Positions 42,484-50,223 are shown, counted from the stretch's first letter. The stretch: 64,000 bases of DNA from Dysosmobacter sp. Marseille-Q4140 (GCA_018228705.1 CP073694.1:744001-808000); one strand, 5' to 3'. The notes: a model not told the origin generated them from the letters alone. Program-made: numbers and translations.

Positions 42484-43059
42484 CTATCCCACAATGGTGG
42501 TCTCCTTGACGGCCAGATTGTCGTAATTCATGGCAATCAGCTTCTCGGCGGCTTCTGTGGTACACATGAACCAGGTGCTCACGCCCCAGGCATCCATCCT
42601 TGTGACGGTGAAGAAGTCGGTTTCGGCGGGAGAGGGATTTCTGGCGTCAAGATAGCGGTCGGAATAGAGGTAGACCAGATCCACCTCCCGGTCCGGCAGC
42701 CACTTGGCCCGGCGCGCACGCGGTTTACCATTTTTCAGAGTCTTTTCTCTGGGGTTCTCAAACCACGCCAGTTCCTTGATCTTCAGACCGGTGAAGGTAT
42801 CCATGAGCCGCTGGGCAATCTCCCGGTGGGTAAATACTCCGCAGTCCCAGGAGCCCATCAGCCATGTCTGTATAAAGTCGCCCACCTTGCTGCCAGGAGC
42901 AGGCGGCCCATAGACGCTCTCGTCCGCCCACATGACCTCCATCTTTTCACATTGATCTGGCCGGGGACAGGACTTCTCGTTGCCGTATCGGTACATGATA
43001 TTCACATAACCGAAGTCCTTGCCGGTTCGGTCATGACCGACGGCTTCCACTTTATAGGC
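42484..43059 (-). CDS. Unrecognised array protein (gene A of the duplicated junction)
   Basis: A 191-residue protein: MSITAYKVEAVGHDRTGKDF, a zinc-less loop with SCPRPDQCEKMEVMWADESV, and the C-terminus NYDNLAVKETTIVG that recurs in remnant A'. Residues 150-190 (WGVSTWFMCTTEAAEKLIAM) form the last strand and helix. Start 43059 is supported by CAGGAGGTGGAACTGC. Family not recognised. Confidence 0.5.
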   Translation of the reverse strand, partial: AYKVEAVGHDRTGKDFGYVNIMYRYGNEKSCPRPDQCEKMEVMWADESVYGPPAPGSKVGDFIQTWLMGSWDCGVFTHREIAQRLMDTFTGLKIKELAWFENPREKTLKNGKPRARRAKWLPDREVDLVYLYSDRYLDARNPSPAETDFFTVTRMDAWGVSTWFMCTTEAAEKLIAMNYDNLAVKETTIVG

Positions 43060-43061
43060 AG

Positions 43062-43457
43062 TTATGGACATTGCAGTTCCACCTCCTGAGCCAGTACAAA
43101 TCCGCACAGCCCAAGGGAAGAGTCGATGACAAATACCCGGATGTGCTCCCGTTCCATGCGCTTCCGCAGTTCCTCGATGCTGCAGCAGGCGGGAAAGCCG
43201 TAAGAGATGGTCCCGCCCAGCAGGTCTTTGTACTGCTGGAAAAACCTGTCCACGGTGATCTCGTCCATGCCGAAGAGGATGTTGTCCTGAATCACATTTT
43301 CAAACCAGTGGGCCAGCAGGCCGGTGAAGCGAACGGATACTTTCTCTCCGGTCTCGGACTGGGTATCCATGTGCAGTGTGTGGGCTTCAAAGTCAGCGCA
43401 GTAGCGCAGGACTCTGTTGTCGTGCAGGCCATCAAAAGAACAAATCAGTGTACTCAC
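43062..43457 (-). CDS. Unrecognised array protein
   Basis: A 131-residue protein (GTG start, STLICSFDGLHDNRVLRYCA...). Strands DFEAHTLHMDTQSETGEKVS and VRFTGLLAHWFENVIQDNIL followed by helix ITVDRFFQQYKDLLGG, a layout recurrent among small bacterial immunity proteins. The GTG overlaps the stop of the 70-aa gene (GTGA) and GGAGGAATCCCT precedes it, deciding this start over a longer frame. Confidence 0.5.
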   Translation of the reverse strand: MSTLICSFDGLHDNRVLRYCADFEAHTLHMDTQSETGEKVSVRFTGLLAHWFENVIQDNILFGMDEITVDRFFQQYKDLLGGTISYGFPACCSIEELRKRMEREHIRVFVIDSSLGLCGFVLAQEVELQCP

Positions 43458-43666
43458 AGGGATTCCTCCTCGTCCATGAGCTGCTCCTGGACCTCTTTGG
43501 GCAGGTCGTTCCATAAAATGTCGTATGTAAAATCCGGAATCTCCGGGTAACACTCCCGCGCAATCTTTTCTGCCGTCTCCCGATCCAGGTAGTGCATCTC
43601 TTGGTGGAAAAAACAGTTGAGCTTTTCCATCAGCCGATAGAGGCGGATCTGTTCTTCTTGGGTCAT
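43454..43666 (-). CDS. Small acidic helical array protein (70 aa)
   Basis: A 70-residue acidic helical protein (MTQEEQIRLYRLMEKLNCFF ... ETAEKIARECYPEIPDFTYD). Start 43666 follows AGGAGGTGCCCC. Coupled by GTGA to the following gene, so it is probably part of a two-gene antidote unit. Confidence 0.5.
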   Translation of the reverse strand: MTQEEQIRLYRLMEKLNCFFHQEMHYLDRETAEKIARECYPEIPDFTYDILWNDLPKEVQEQLMDEEESL

Positions 43667-43707
43667 GGGGCACCTCCTCGGATTAGCAAAGGATAGAGTA
43701 GCTGTAC

Positions 43708-44247
43708 TTACGCCAGCTCTGCGTCCAAAATCTGGACTTGTTTTCCTTCCTCGTTCACATAGTAAAGTGCGATATAGTCGATGCCGTCCCGCTTGACCTG
43801 TTCCCAAGGCATACGCTCGCCATTGATCAGTTCCACAGTATCCGCCTCATCCGGTTCGAAATCTTCTTTTTCGTCCTCGTAATCCACGCTGTACCCCAGC
43901 TCCAGCACCAGCTTGGAGGCGGGGATCTCATACCGCTTGAGGGGACGGTGTTCCAGCTCGGATGGATCATGTTCTTCGCAGAACATATTGTCGTAGCCAT
44001 GCCGCCCGCCATCAAAGATCACGAACTCCTCGCCGCTGGCCGGGTCACGGGCCGCCACAAGTTCGGGAGCGAAATAACTGGGAACAATATATAGCTGTGG
44101 TTCTGCGTTTAAGGTCAACAGGTCACCGTAGTACCAAACCTCCAGCAGTTCATTGCCAGTGGTAGAACACAATGTCACGGTGGGCAGGCGTTTCTGTGCC
44201 CACTCCTTCACATGGCCGGTGAGCCAGGTAGGATATTTTTCGCTCAT
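43708..44247 (-). CDS. Unrecognised array protein
   Basis: A 179-residue acidic protein; WAQKRLPTVTLCSTTGNELL, QLYIVPSYFAPELVAARDPA, EFVIFDGGRHGYDNMFCEEH and a helix-poor C-terminus. It resembles SUKH-like and DUF-type immunity folds only in general character. Ribosome site AAGGAGGACGAACG. Cytosolic. Confidence 0.45.
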   Translation of the reverse strand: MSEKYPTWLTGHVKEWAQKRLPTVTLCSTTGNELLEVWYYGDLLTLNAEPQLYIVPSYFAPELVAARDPASGEEFVIFDGGRHGYDNMFCEEHDPSELEHRPLKRYEIPASKLVLELGYSVDYEDEKEDFEPDEADTVELINGERMPWEQVKRDGIDYIALYYVNEEGKQVQILDAELA

Positions 44248-44259
44248 CGTTCGTCCTCC

Positions 44260-44484
44260 TTACAGCACCCAGGACATGATGCTGGTCACAATCAGCACGA
44301 TTCCCAGTAGGAAGAAGATCACCCGCCTGGAGCCGCGGCCATAGCGGTGAGAGTCCGGCTTACCGGTGGGGTCGCACATCCAGTTCCAATTCAGAATTGA
44401 GCCAGCCACGGACACAATGCCCATGATCAAAGTCACCCACTCCCAGTGTGCCTGTAAAAAAGCTGTGATCTGCTCACCGTTCAT
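44260..44484 (-). CDS. Imm17-like membrane immunity protein (74 aa)
   Basis: A 74-residue protein with two membrane helices (residues 13-33, WEWVTLIMGIVSVAGSILNW, and 53-73, RRVIFFLLGIVLIVTSIMSW) separated by a hydrophilic loop with YGRGSRR. The NWxWxxxP loop, the GR-x-x-R pair and the short length fit Imm17. As a membrane antidote it would protect against an envelope- or pore-targeting toxin. Ribosome site AGAGGAGGAAAC. Confidence 0.6.
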   Translation of the reverse strand: MNGEQITAFLQAHWEWVTLIMGIVSVAGSILNWNWMCDPTGKPDSHRYGRGSRRVIFFLLGIVLIVTSIMSWVL

Positions 44485-44502
44485 TTAAGTTTCCTCCTCT
44501 GC

Positions 44503-45345
44503 TTATCCCTGTATATCAGCGTCAACGGGGCCTTTTTTCAGCGTTCCATCCACAGTGATCACATGGCCCCAGAACATATCGTCGTCTTCATACCAGGCGG
44601 TAAAACGCCCACCAGGGGATACTGTAAACTCGGTGAGCAGGATGCGCCGGGCGAACTCATCCTCCGTGATGGGGGCTTTCTCCGGATCTCGGTCAGTCTG
44701 GTCATTGTCCGCCAGCCATTCGTTGGCCTGGGCAGTGAGCTTCTGGGCAGCCATCGTCCGCAGGGACTTATCCCAGACTTCCTGATCTGCCACCAGTTTC
44801 TTCATCACATTGGTGACGCGGGTCCAGGACGCTTTCTTTTCAATCTCCACATCCAGTGAGATCTGGACGTCTTCTCCCATCCACCGGCAAGTCCCGTTGA
44901 ACATACTCATTTCACGATCCAGCGTGAGGGTCCCCAGCACTTCGTCCTCCAGAAGAATGGGCTTTGTGTACTCCGCCCAAATCTCCTCCAGTGCCGGACA
45001 GGGTACGCCTTCCTCCAGCACCTCCGTGACATACCACTGGGGTTCGTTGAGGGCATCACCTTTCCAGCCGCGGGCCTTGATCCGGTAGATCTGGCCCTTG
45101 GCAAACCGCTTGGAATAGTCGCTGGCTTCCCGTTCCTTGTCCGTCAGCGGCCAGGTCAGGTAGCATCGGCCGGAGATCACCTGTCCGGTCTGGACATCCG
45201 CCATGGCGAGGGCATGGGTATGTGCCGTCCAGAAAGTATCCAGAAAGGTTTTGTCTGCGCTGGTGCCGCTCTGGATCAGCACCAGCTTTTCCTCGTCGTC
45301 TGATGCGTATCGGGCAATAAAGTCCTTGACCGTTCTCTTCTTCAT
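44503..45345 (-). CDS. DUF2262 protein, paralogue 2
   Basis: A 280-residue acidic protein with C-terminal DUF2262 (EVLGTLTLDREMSMFNGTCR; WMGEDVQISLDVEIEKKASW; SPGGRFTAWYEDDDMFWGHV). Closely resembles the gene at 37120-37959 in motif order, with a distinct N-terminus (VKDFIARYASDDEEKLVLIQ). Start 45345 follows AAGGAGAACGCC. It overlaps neither neighbour. Confidence 0.75.
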   Translation of the reverse strand: MKKRTVKDFIARYASDDEEKLVLIQSGTSADKTFLDTFWTAHTHALAMADVQTGQVISGRCYLTWPLTDKEREASDYSKRFAKGQIYRIKARGWKGDALNEPQWYVTEVLEEGVPCPALEEIWAEYTKPILLEDEVLGTLTLDREMSMFNGTCRWMGEDVQISLDVEIEKKASWTRVTNVMKKLVADQEVWDKSLRTMAAQKLTAQANEWLADNDQTDRDPEKAPITEDEFARRILLTEFTVSPGGRFTAWYEDDDMFWGHVITVDGTLKKGPVDADIQG

Positions 45346-45355
45346 GGCGTTCTCC

Positions 45356-46738
45356 TTACGCAAATACTTGCTGGTATTTCTCCTTCAGTTCCTTCGGCGC
45401 CGACTCGATGACCTTGCTGCCACCGTTTTCGGAGGACGGGCCCCAGATGGCCCAGAGCACGTCACGCCACAGGTAGGCCAGCGCCCTTTTGTCATTGCCG
45501 GATTCTTCCGGCAGGTAATATTCCAGATGCCCTTTGATCTCCAGCAGAGCATCCAGGCTCTCCTCATTGGCGATCAGGGCGCGGAACTCCTTTGCGGGCT
45601 TCAGATTCTGCATGGACTGTACTCCGTGGACCAGCACCGGCAGGGACTGGGCAGTGAACCCGTACTGCTTGAACAGAATATGCAGGAACTTCTCCTGCAA
45701 AGAGGAGTGCTCGTCATCACATCGATCCAGGTAATCGCACACCAGCCGCCACCACTTCGGCCCTTCCAGTCCCAGGGCGAACACGGCAAAGGTGCCAGGC
45801 ATAGCACAGGCTTCGTCCGCAAGGTTTTGGTACCACTCAAACTCCCGCATAGCCAGACGAGCGTATCGCTCCATAGCTGGATGCAGATTGGGGTGCTGCA
45901 CAGCGCAGGCAAAGAGCTGATTGACTCCTTTCTTGGGCAAGCCGGGAATGGGCAGATAGATTTTCTCCTTTCCTCTGAACTCCACCGAGTAACTGCGGGG
46001 GAATTCCTCCTGCTCCAGCACCGCGCACAGGTAGTCCAGGATTTCACCATAGCACTCCTGGGAGGAGTCCCTGGCGGTGATGCGGATAGTAGCAAACGCA
46101 TCATTGGCCGATGCGGTGAAATGCTCCGTCTTACGTTGCTGGATGTCCTTTGGTAATTTGCCGCTGCCGGCTGTTTTCAGCTGCTTCACCATATCTGGGC
46201 GAAGCTGGGAAACCAGGCCGAGAATGTGTTCAGTGGTGAGGGATTCAAAACTCTGCCCGTACACGGTATGGCAGATAGCCACATAGCAGGCAAAGCGCAG
46301 TAGACCTTCATCCACATCCTCCGGGCGCAATTCCGGCTGCATTGTGCAGGGCGGAAAGACGGTAAAACCATCTTCCCGCTCTCCCACAAGGAAGTAGCGT
46401 TCCTGCACCTGCTTTTCTATGTACTTCTCCAACTTATAGCGGATCTCCTGCCAGCCCACCAGTCGCCGCATGGCATCGCAGAGGGAAACTGCATCCTCGC
46501 AGGGAAATTCCTTCAACGGCAACCCGGTCAGATACCGCTCCAGCAGCTGATCCGGAAGAAACGGTGTCCCGTTGTGATTTCGCACAACAGTCGGGTAGGC
46601 GGAGTGATTTTCACGGGCGGTGCCGTTCAGCACATCCTGAATGCAGAGATCCGCCTCCGCCAGCACCTCTGGGGAAGTGTCTGGCTTGTGGATCAGATAG
46701 TAGCGGTCATGCACGCCGTCACGCTTTGGCAAACTCAT
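45356..46738 (-). CDS. Large helical array protein, possibly DUF6138
   Basis: A 460-residue protein; EDVDEGLLRFACYVAICHTV, SSLQEKFLHILFKQYGFTAQ and LKPAKEFRALIANEESLDAL. I have a vague recollection of a DUF6138 family with this layout, low confidence. No catalytic motif. Ribosome site GAGGAGACCTTACC. Probably another scaffold or antidote; second gene of the array. Confidence 0.5.
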   Translation of the reverse strand: MSLPKRDGVHDRYYLIHKPDTSPEVLAEADLCIQDVLNGTARENHSAYPTVVRNHNGTPFLPDQLLERYLTGLPLKEFPCEDAVSLCDAMRRLVGWQEIRYKLEKYIEKQVQERYFLVGEREDGFTVFPPCTMQPELRPEDVDEGLLRFACYVAICHTVYGQSFESLTTEHILGLVSQLRPDMVKQLKTAGSGKLPKDIQQRKTEHFTASANDAFATIRITARDSSQECYGEILDYLCAVLEQEEFPRSYSVEFRGKEKIYLPIPGLPKKGVNQLFACAVQHPNLHPAMERYARLAMREFEWYQNLADEACAMPGTFAVFALGLEGPKWWRLVCDYLDRCDDEHSSLQEKFLHILFKQYGFTAQSLPVLVHGVQSMQNLKPAKEFRALIANEESLDALLEIKGHLEYYLPEESGNDKRALAYLWRDVLWAIWGPSSENGGSKVIESAPKELKEKYQQVFA

Positions 46739-46752
46739 GGTAAGGTCTCCTC

Positions 46753-47868
46753 TCAGGTCTGCTGGTGCTGCATGGATACGATGTGGCAGTCTGGGCAGAA
46801 CTCCACATAGAGCGTGCCCTCCGCACAGTCAAACACCGTATCCCACTGAATCTGGGCCAGATATTTCATAGGTTTCCCGCAGTGGGGGCAGGTCGTATAT
46901 TCCGCGTCCTGCACCCAGTTGGCAAAGCCGCCGATGGTGTTCACATCCTGGCAGGCCGCGCCGTAAAACAGAGGCACCGGCGTCTTGCCAAGCACAAAGG
47001 GATTTTCGGTAAGGGCCTTGTAGTCCTCAGGACTGACATAGCAATCCGTCTTCTCCGCCCCGTCAAAGAGCTCGGAAGGGAAGACCTCCACGCCGCCATC
47101 CAGGGTGAACCGGTTGAAGGCGGGGTCTTTGAGAAATCCCACACAGCTGGGGCAGCAGGTGGCGGTCAGGATGCCGTCCAGTCCCAGGAACCGGAGCCGC
47201 TCATCCCGGCCGTCCAATACCAGCATGTCCACCATGCGCCCGCCACAGTGGGGGCATGTGTCCTCCCTTGCCCGGCCAATGCGGACGGGAGATTTCTCGC
47301 CGGTGGTTCCTTTGACCATAGGATAGCAGGTATCGAAGTTGAGTTGGATTTTCTGGCCCTCCTTGTCGAAGGTCCAGCCGCCGATCTGTGCATAGCTGGA
47401 TGGGTCCACATAGAGGCCCTTGCGCCAGGGCTGGGGATTTCGCTCCAGCTCCAGCAGCGTCTCCATTGCCTTGTCATCTCCCTGCATAGCAAGGCAACTC
47501 ATCAGGTTGGAAGCCGCGCTGGAATATTCCGCAGACAACAGCGCATGAATCAGACCATCCCGCACATCGGCGGGAGCGTGATAATAGATTTCACACGGCC
47601 AGAACACCTCTGCGGCCAGTGCCGCCCGCTGAATCTCCGGGGTGATGGCATCATGGTACCCCAGCAGCTGCCAGAAGTCGGCGAACTCCGGGTCCTTCAT
47701 ATCAGCCAGCTGCTGGATGTTCTGGATCAGGTTTCTCTGCTTCTCTATGATTTGTTCCGGTGTCCAGGCAAGAGCAGCCTTTCGCTCCTGTTCAGATTTG
47801 CATTTCCAGCACAATCCCTCATAGCCCAAGGGTGTCCCACAGCCGGGGCAGGTGTACTTCAGTCTCAT
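46753..47868 (-). CDS. Zinc-ribbon plus DUF1963-like protein, first gene of the array
   Basis: A 371-residue protein: N-terminal zinc ribbon (YTCPGCGTPLGYEGLCWKCK), a central helical part, a second knuckle CPHCGGRM, a CCPSC, and a C-terminal part with GGFANWVQDAEYTTCPHCGK, then MKYLAQIQWD and LYVEFCPDCH. That tail resembles DUF1963/YwqG proteins (GGxPxW ... CxxC ... FLxQI). It is preceded by the leader with hairpins, and its ATGA start overlaps the stop of the leader frame. Confidence 0.6.
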   Translation of the reverse strand: MRLKYTCPGCGTPLGYEGLCWKCKSEQERKAALAWTPEQIIEKQRNLIQNIQQLADMKDPEFADFWQLLGYHDAITPEIQRAALAAEVFWPCEIYYHAPADVRDGLIHALLSAEYSSAASNLMSCLAMQGDDKAMETLLELERNPQPWRKGLYVDPSSYAQIGGWTFDKEGQKIQLNFDTCYPMVKGTTGEKSPVRIGRAREDTCPHCGGRMVDMLVLDGRDERLRFLGLDGILTATCCPSCVGFLKDPAFNRFTLDGGVEVFPSELFDGAEKTDCYVSPEDYKALTENPFVLGKTPVPLFYGAACQDVNTIGGFANWVQDAEYTTCPHCGKPMKYLAQIQWDTVFDCAEGTLYVEFCPDCHIVSMQHQQT

Positions 47869-48050
47869 ATTCTTTGACTCCTTTCCAAAGATAGAAAAAC
47901 GCCCTGCGACACCCTGTCACTTGGACAGGCTGACGCAAGGCGTGAAAAGGCCGCGAGAGAGGAGCCACATCTACTGCCAGATGTGGTTTCCTCAACAGAC
48001 AAGATAATTTCCTCATATATCAAAGATGCAGTAATTAACTGCGTTGTCAT
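47865..48050 (-). CDS. Leader open frame (61 codons) overlapping the array start
   Basis: A frame of 61 codons (MTTQLITASLIYEEIILSVE ...) starts behind AGGAGA and ends TGA overlapping the first array gene's ATG. The two hairpins of the leader lie inside this frame. It may be a leader peptide whose translation governs readthrough into the array. The coding quality (many Ser, Ala, Arg) is poor, so it could be spurious. Confidence 0.35.
   Translation of the reverse strand: MTTQLITASLIYEEIILSVEETTSGSRCGSSLAAFSRLASACPSDRVSQGVFLSLERSQRI
47899..47943 (-). terminator. Terminator-like hairpin in the array leader (attenuator candidate)
   Basis: Minus strand ACGCCTTGCGTCAGCCTGTC then a 5-base loop then GACAGGGTGTCGCAGGGCGT: 20-base arms (47924-47943 and 47899-47918) with 4 mismatches, followed by TTTTTC. 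It sits about 30 bp upstream of the first gene of the array. Confidence 0.7.
47959..47993 (-). promoter_or_regulatory. Second leader hairpin
   Basis: Minus-strand GAGGAAACCACATCT - loop - AGATGTGGCTCCTC (47959-47993), a stable stem upstream of the terminator-like hairpin at 47899-47943. Together they look like a leader designed for conditional readthrough. Confidence 0.55.
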
Positions 48051-48124
48051 TCTCCTCATTATGTACCCTCTTGATTTATGGTCATGCCCAAGCGCCATTC
48101 CGACAAGGGGCATAACTCGAATAA

Positions 48125-48130
48125 ATTATA
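48125..48130 (-). promoter_or_regulatory. Candidate -10 element of the array promoter
   Basis: Minus-strand TATAAT at 48125-48130 about 250 bp upstream of the first array gene. The expected -35 region is poor (no TTGACA-like hexamer at 16-18 bp), so the promoter may need an activator. It is the only good TATAAT I see between the array and the XRE gene. Confidence 0.4.
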
Positions 48131-48332
48131 TCATATTGAAACGTGCCCCGAAAGGCTTATTTATGTTGGTGAGCCAAATTTACGTTTTGTTTACTATTGA
48201 GCCTTATTCAAAAAACTTTCTTCAATTATAATTCGCTAATCCACAGTCTATGTATTAACGTATCTGTATTGATGTGCCGCTAATCTTTATACTAAATCGT
48301 ATCATCACAGAAAGGAGCGGTAGTCTTCCAAG

Positions 48333-48668
48333 ATGATTGATAAGCGGATCGGGGAAAGGATTAAACAGTCACGCGAAAAACTCGGTTTGACCCAGGACCA
48401 GTTTGCAGAAAAGATTGGTTTAACAACCAACTATATTTCAACCATCGAAAGAGGGGCCGCATTTCCCCGTTATGACAAGTTGATAAGGATTATAAATGGC
48501 CTTGAAACCTCTGCTGATGCGATTTTTTGTGATGTAATTGTTCATTCCACAAAATACCGAACTACCAGGCTCTCAGAGGATCTTGATCAACTTTCACCCA
48601 AGGACAAACAAAGGATTCTTGAAACCTTAGAATTTCTTATCGCCCAAGCAAAACACAATCCAAATTGA
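48333..48668 (+). CDS. XRE-family regulator, paralogue 1
   Basis: A 111-residue XRE/Cro helix-turn-helix protein: ERIKQSREKLGLTQDQFAEK, then IGLTTNYISTIERGAAFPRY (residues 8-48), and a helical tail with LSPKDKQRILETLEFLI. It lies divergent to the array. Its tail LSxxSPKD...I is shared with the gene at 49518, so the two are paralogues flanking the SLOG gene. Probably a repressor controlling the divergent region. Confidence 0.88.
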   Translation: MIDKRIGERIKQSREKLGLTQDQFAEKIGLTTNYISTIERGAAFPRYDKLIRIINGLETSADAIFCDVIVHSTKYRTTRLSEDLDQLSPKDKQRILETLEFLIAQAKHNPN

Positions 48669-48685
48669 ATATATGATTATTCGCA

Positions 48686-48720
48686 GGGCTGCAGGGAATT
48701 CTTGCAGCCCTGTTTCTTCC
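48686..48720 (+). terminator. Terminator after the first XRE gene
   Basis: GGGCTGCA-GGGAATTCT-TGCAGCCC (48686-48710) followed by TGTTTCTTCCTTTTTTT. Strong intrinsic terminator on the plus strand. Confidence 0.85.
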
Positions 48721-48793
48721 TTTTTTTATATGCTATACTATGGATTAGCGTCATATACTATAACTCTAATACATAGGTGGTGTAATCAATTTT

Positions 48794-49366
48794 ATGAGCG
48801 ATGGAATTATTAGAAATGAAGTTCAAAAATGCAACTCAAATCCACAAGGAAAAACATGTGCATTCTCGGGGCACCGTCCACAAAGTCTCCCATTTGGTTA
48901 TTGTGAGTCAGACATGCGTTGTATGCTGTTGAAGAAGGAACTGGAAAAAACAATTATCCAATTAATCTCCAACAATGATGTAACTCATTTCATCACAGGA
49001 ATGGCATTGGGGATAGACATGTATGCAGCGGAAATTGTTCTGAACCTAAAATCACAGTACCCAAGCATTACCCTTGAATGTGCGATTCCCTGTGAAACAC
49101 AGGCAACAAAATGGAGTGAAGCATATCGGAATAGGTACTTTCGAATTGCAGCAAACTGTGACAAGGAAACGATGCTTCAAAAGCACTATTCAAAAGATTG
49201 TATGCAGAAGAGAAACCGATATATGGTTGACCATGCAGACGTTATTCTTGCTGTTTGGAATGGTAGCCCCAGTGGTACCGGAATGACTGTGTCGTATGCT
49301 CGAGCAACAGGGAAACCTGTATGGATTCTAGATCCCAATACCCTTTCCGTCCATATTGACAACTAA
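48794..49366 (+). CDS. SLOG-family protein (DUF1273-like)
   Basis: A 190-residue Rossmann-like protein with the SLOG/DUF1273 features: CAFSGHRPQSLPFGY at residue ~21, GMALGIDMYAAEIVL, LECAIPCETQATKWSEAYR, KRNRYMVDHADVILAVWNGS and GTGMTVSYARATGKPVWIL. SLOG domains bind nucleotide ligands in defence and stress loci. Its location between two XRE genes suggests ligand sensing coupled to control of the array or of transfer; this is inference. Confidence 0.85.
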   Translation: MSDGIIRNEVQKCNSNPQGKTCAFSGHRPQSLPFGYCESDMRCMLLKKELEKTIIQLISNNDVTHFITGMALGIDMYAAEIVLNLKSQYPSITLECAIPCETQATKWSEAYRNRYFRIAANCDKETMLQKHYSKDCMQKRNRYMVDHADVILAVWNGSPSGTGMTVSYARATGKPVWILDPNTLSVHIDN

Positions 49367-49517
49367 TTGTGTCCCCCCTCTGCTTATAAGTGGATTATAA
49401 AATACTTGCGCCATTTTATCAACACTATTGGTATGTTTTCAACGCTATTTGTTTGTGTATACTTCTTTTGGCTCAACTTATACTATCAGTGATACAGCAA
49501 TACTTATAGGAGGTATC

Positions 49518-49856
49518 ATGATGGAGCTTGAGTCCATAGGGAGAAACATACGCAAGTTCCGTCACTTAAGAGAACTTCGCCAAGAAGATTTAGCAGAGAT
49601 GACGGGCCTAAGCACAAACTATATTGGCGCTCTGGAGCGTGGAGAAAAAATCCCATCTCTCGAAACTCTTATTGACATTTTGAATGCTCTTTCCACTTCT
49701 GCTGACATGGTTTTATGCGATGTTCTTGATGAGGGATACCGAATTAAAACATCTATATTGCAAGAAGAGCTGTCCAAAGTCTCTCCAAAAGATCGCATGA
49801 TGATTGAAGATGTGGTCTCCGTGTTGATTCAGCATTCCACACGAGGCAAACGATAA
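49518..49856 (+). CDS. XRE-family regulator, paralogue 2
   Basis: A 112-residue XRE protein: RKFRHLRELRQEDLAEMTGL and STNYIGALERGEKIPSLETL as helix-turn-helix, tail LSKVSPKDRMMIEDVVSVLI. The ATG at 49518 follows ATAGGAGGTATC; longer frames lack a ribosome site. Paralogue of the gene at 48333 (same STNYI...ERG core). Confidence 0.85.
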   Translation: MMELESIGRNIRKFRHLRELRQEDLAEMTGLSTNYIGALERGEKIPSLETLIDILNALSTSADMVLCDVLDEGYRIKTSILQEELSKVSPKDRMMIEDVVSVLIQHSTRGKR

Positions 49857-49889
49857 ACTGTTATTCGTCGTCATAAACATTCAAAAATG

Positions 49890-49925
49890 GATGTGATCCT
49901 GTATCAAGGGATCACATCTATTTTT
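49890..49925. terminator. Bidirectional terminator
   Basis: GATGTGATCC (49890-49899) and GGATCACATC (49909-49918) pair, followed by TATTTTT on the plus strand. It lies between the convergent XRE gene and the 49924-50223 gene. Confidence 0.8.
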
Positions 49926-50223
49926 ACAATTCACCATCTCGAGAAGCATTGTAAGCTCGCTCCTCCTCATCCTCATCAAAGCAGTAGGGTCGGAGTTCAC
50001 TTACGATACCGAGAGCCAATTGAAAGCCAGACCTGAAGGATTCCAGGGATATTTCATCTTGTAATTCGACACAAAGGTCTATCATTTTCAGCAGCTTTTC
50101 CCGGTCATCTCTACTCATCCCAGCTTTTAAGCTGAGACGAACACTCTCGATCTCCTCCTTGAGTTCTTTCAGCTCCGGCTCTTTGAAGAATCTCCGGTGC
50201 AGGGCTTGCATATAGTCATTCAC
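49924..50223 (-). CDS. DUF6809-like small protein
   Basis: A 99-residue helical acidic protein: MQALHRRFFKEPELKELKEE, SRDDREKLLKMIDLCVELQD, SFRSGFQLALGIVSELRPYC. The layout and the SFxxGFxLA motif fit DUF6809, a small ICE-associated family of unknown role. Ribosome site GGAGGCGATT. Confidence 0.6.
   Translation of the reverse strand: MNDYMQALHRRFFKEPELKELKEEIESVRLSLKAGMSRDDREKLLKMIDLCVELQDEISLESFRSGFQLALGIVSELRPYCFDEDEEERAYNASRDGEL

Larger units (their letters stand above)
47869..48332. other. Divergent intergenic control region of the array
   Basis: A 464-bp region between the array and the divergent XRE gene. It contains a candidate minus-strand promoter near 48125, the leader frame with two stem-loops, and an A+T-rich zone up to the XRE gene. 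The plus-strand gene has ribosome site AAAGGAGCGG, but I see no clear promoter boxes for it. Confidence 0.6.

Noticed and set aside
43458..43673. N-terminal extension of the 43062-43457 gene
   Set aside because: The upstream part of the long frame lies over another gene and lacks a ribosome site; the GTG with GGAGGAATCCCT is the better start.
5409..47868. A toxin gene or secretion system within the array
   Set aside because: Looked for LXG, RHS, CdiA, PAAR, WXG100 or TSS features; none seen. Orphan antidotes remain the best reading.
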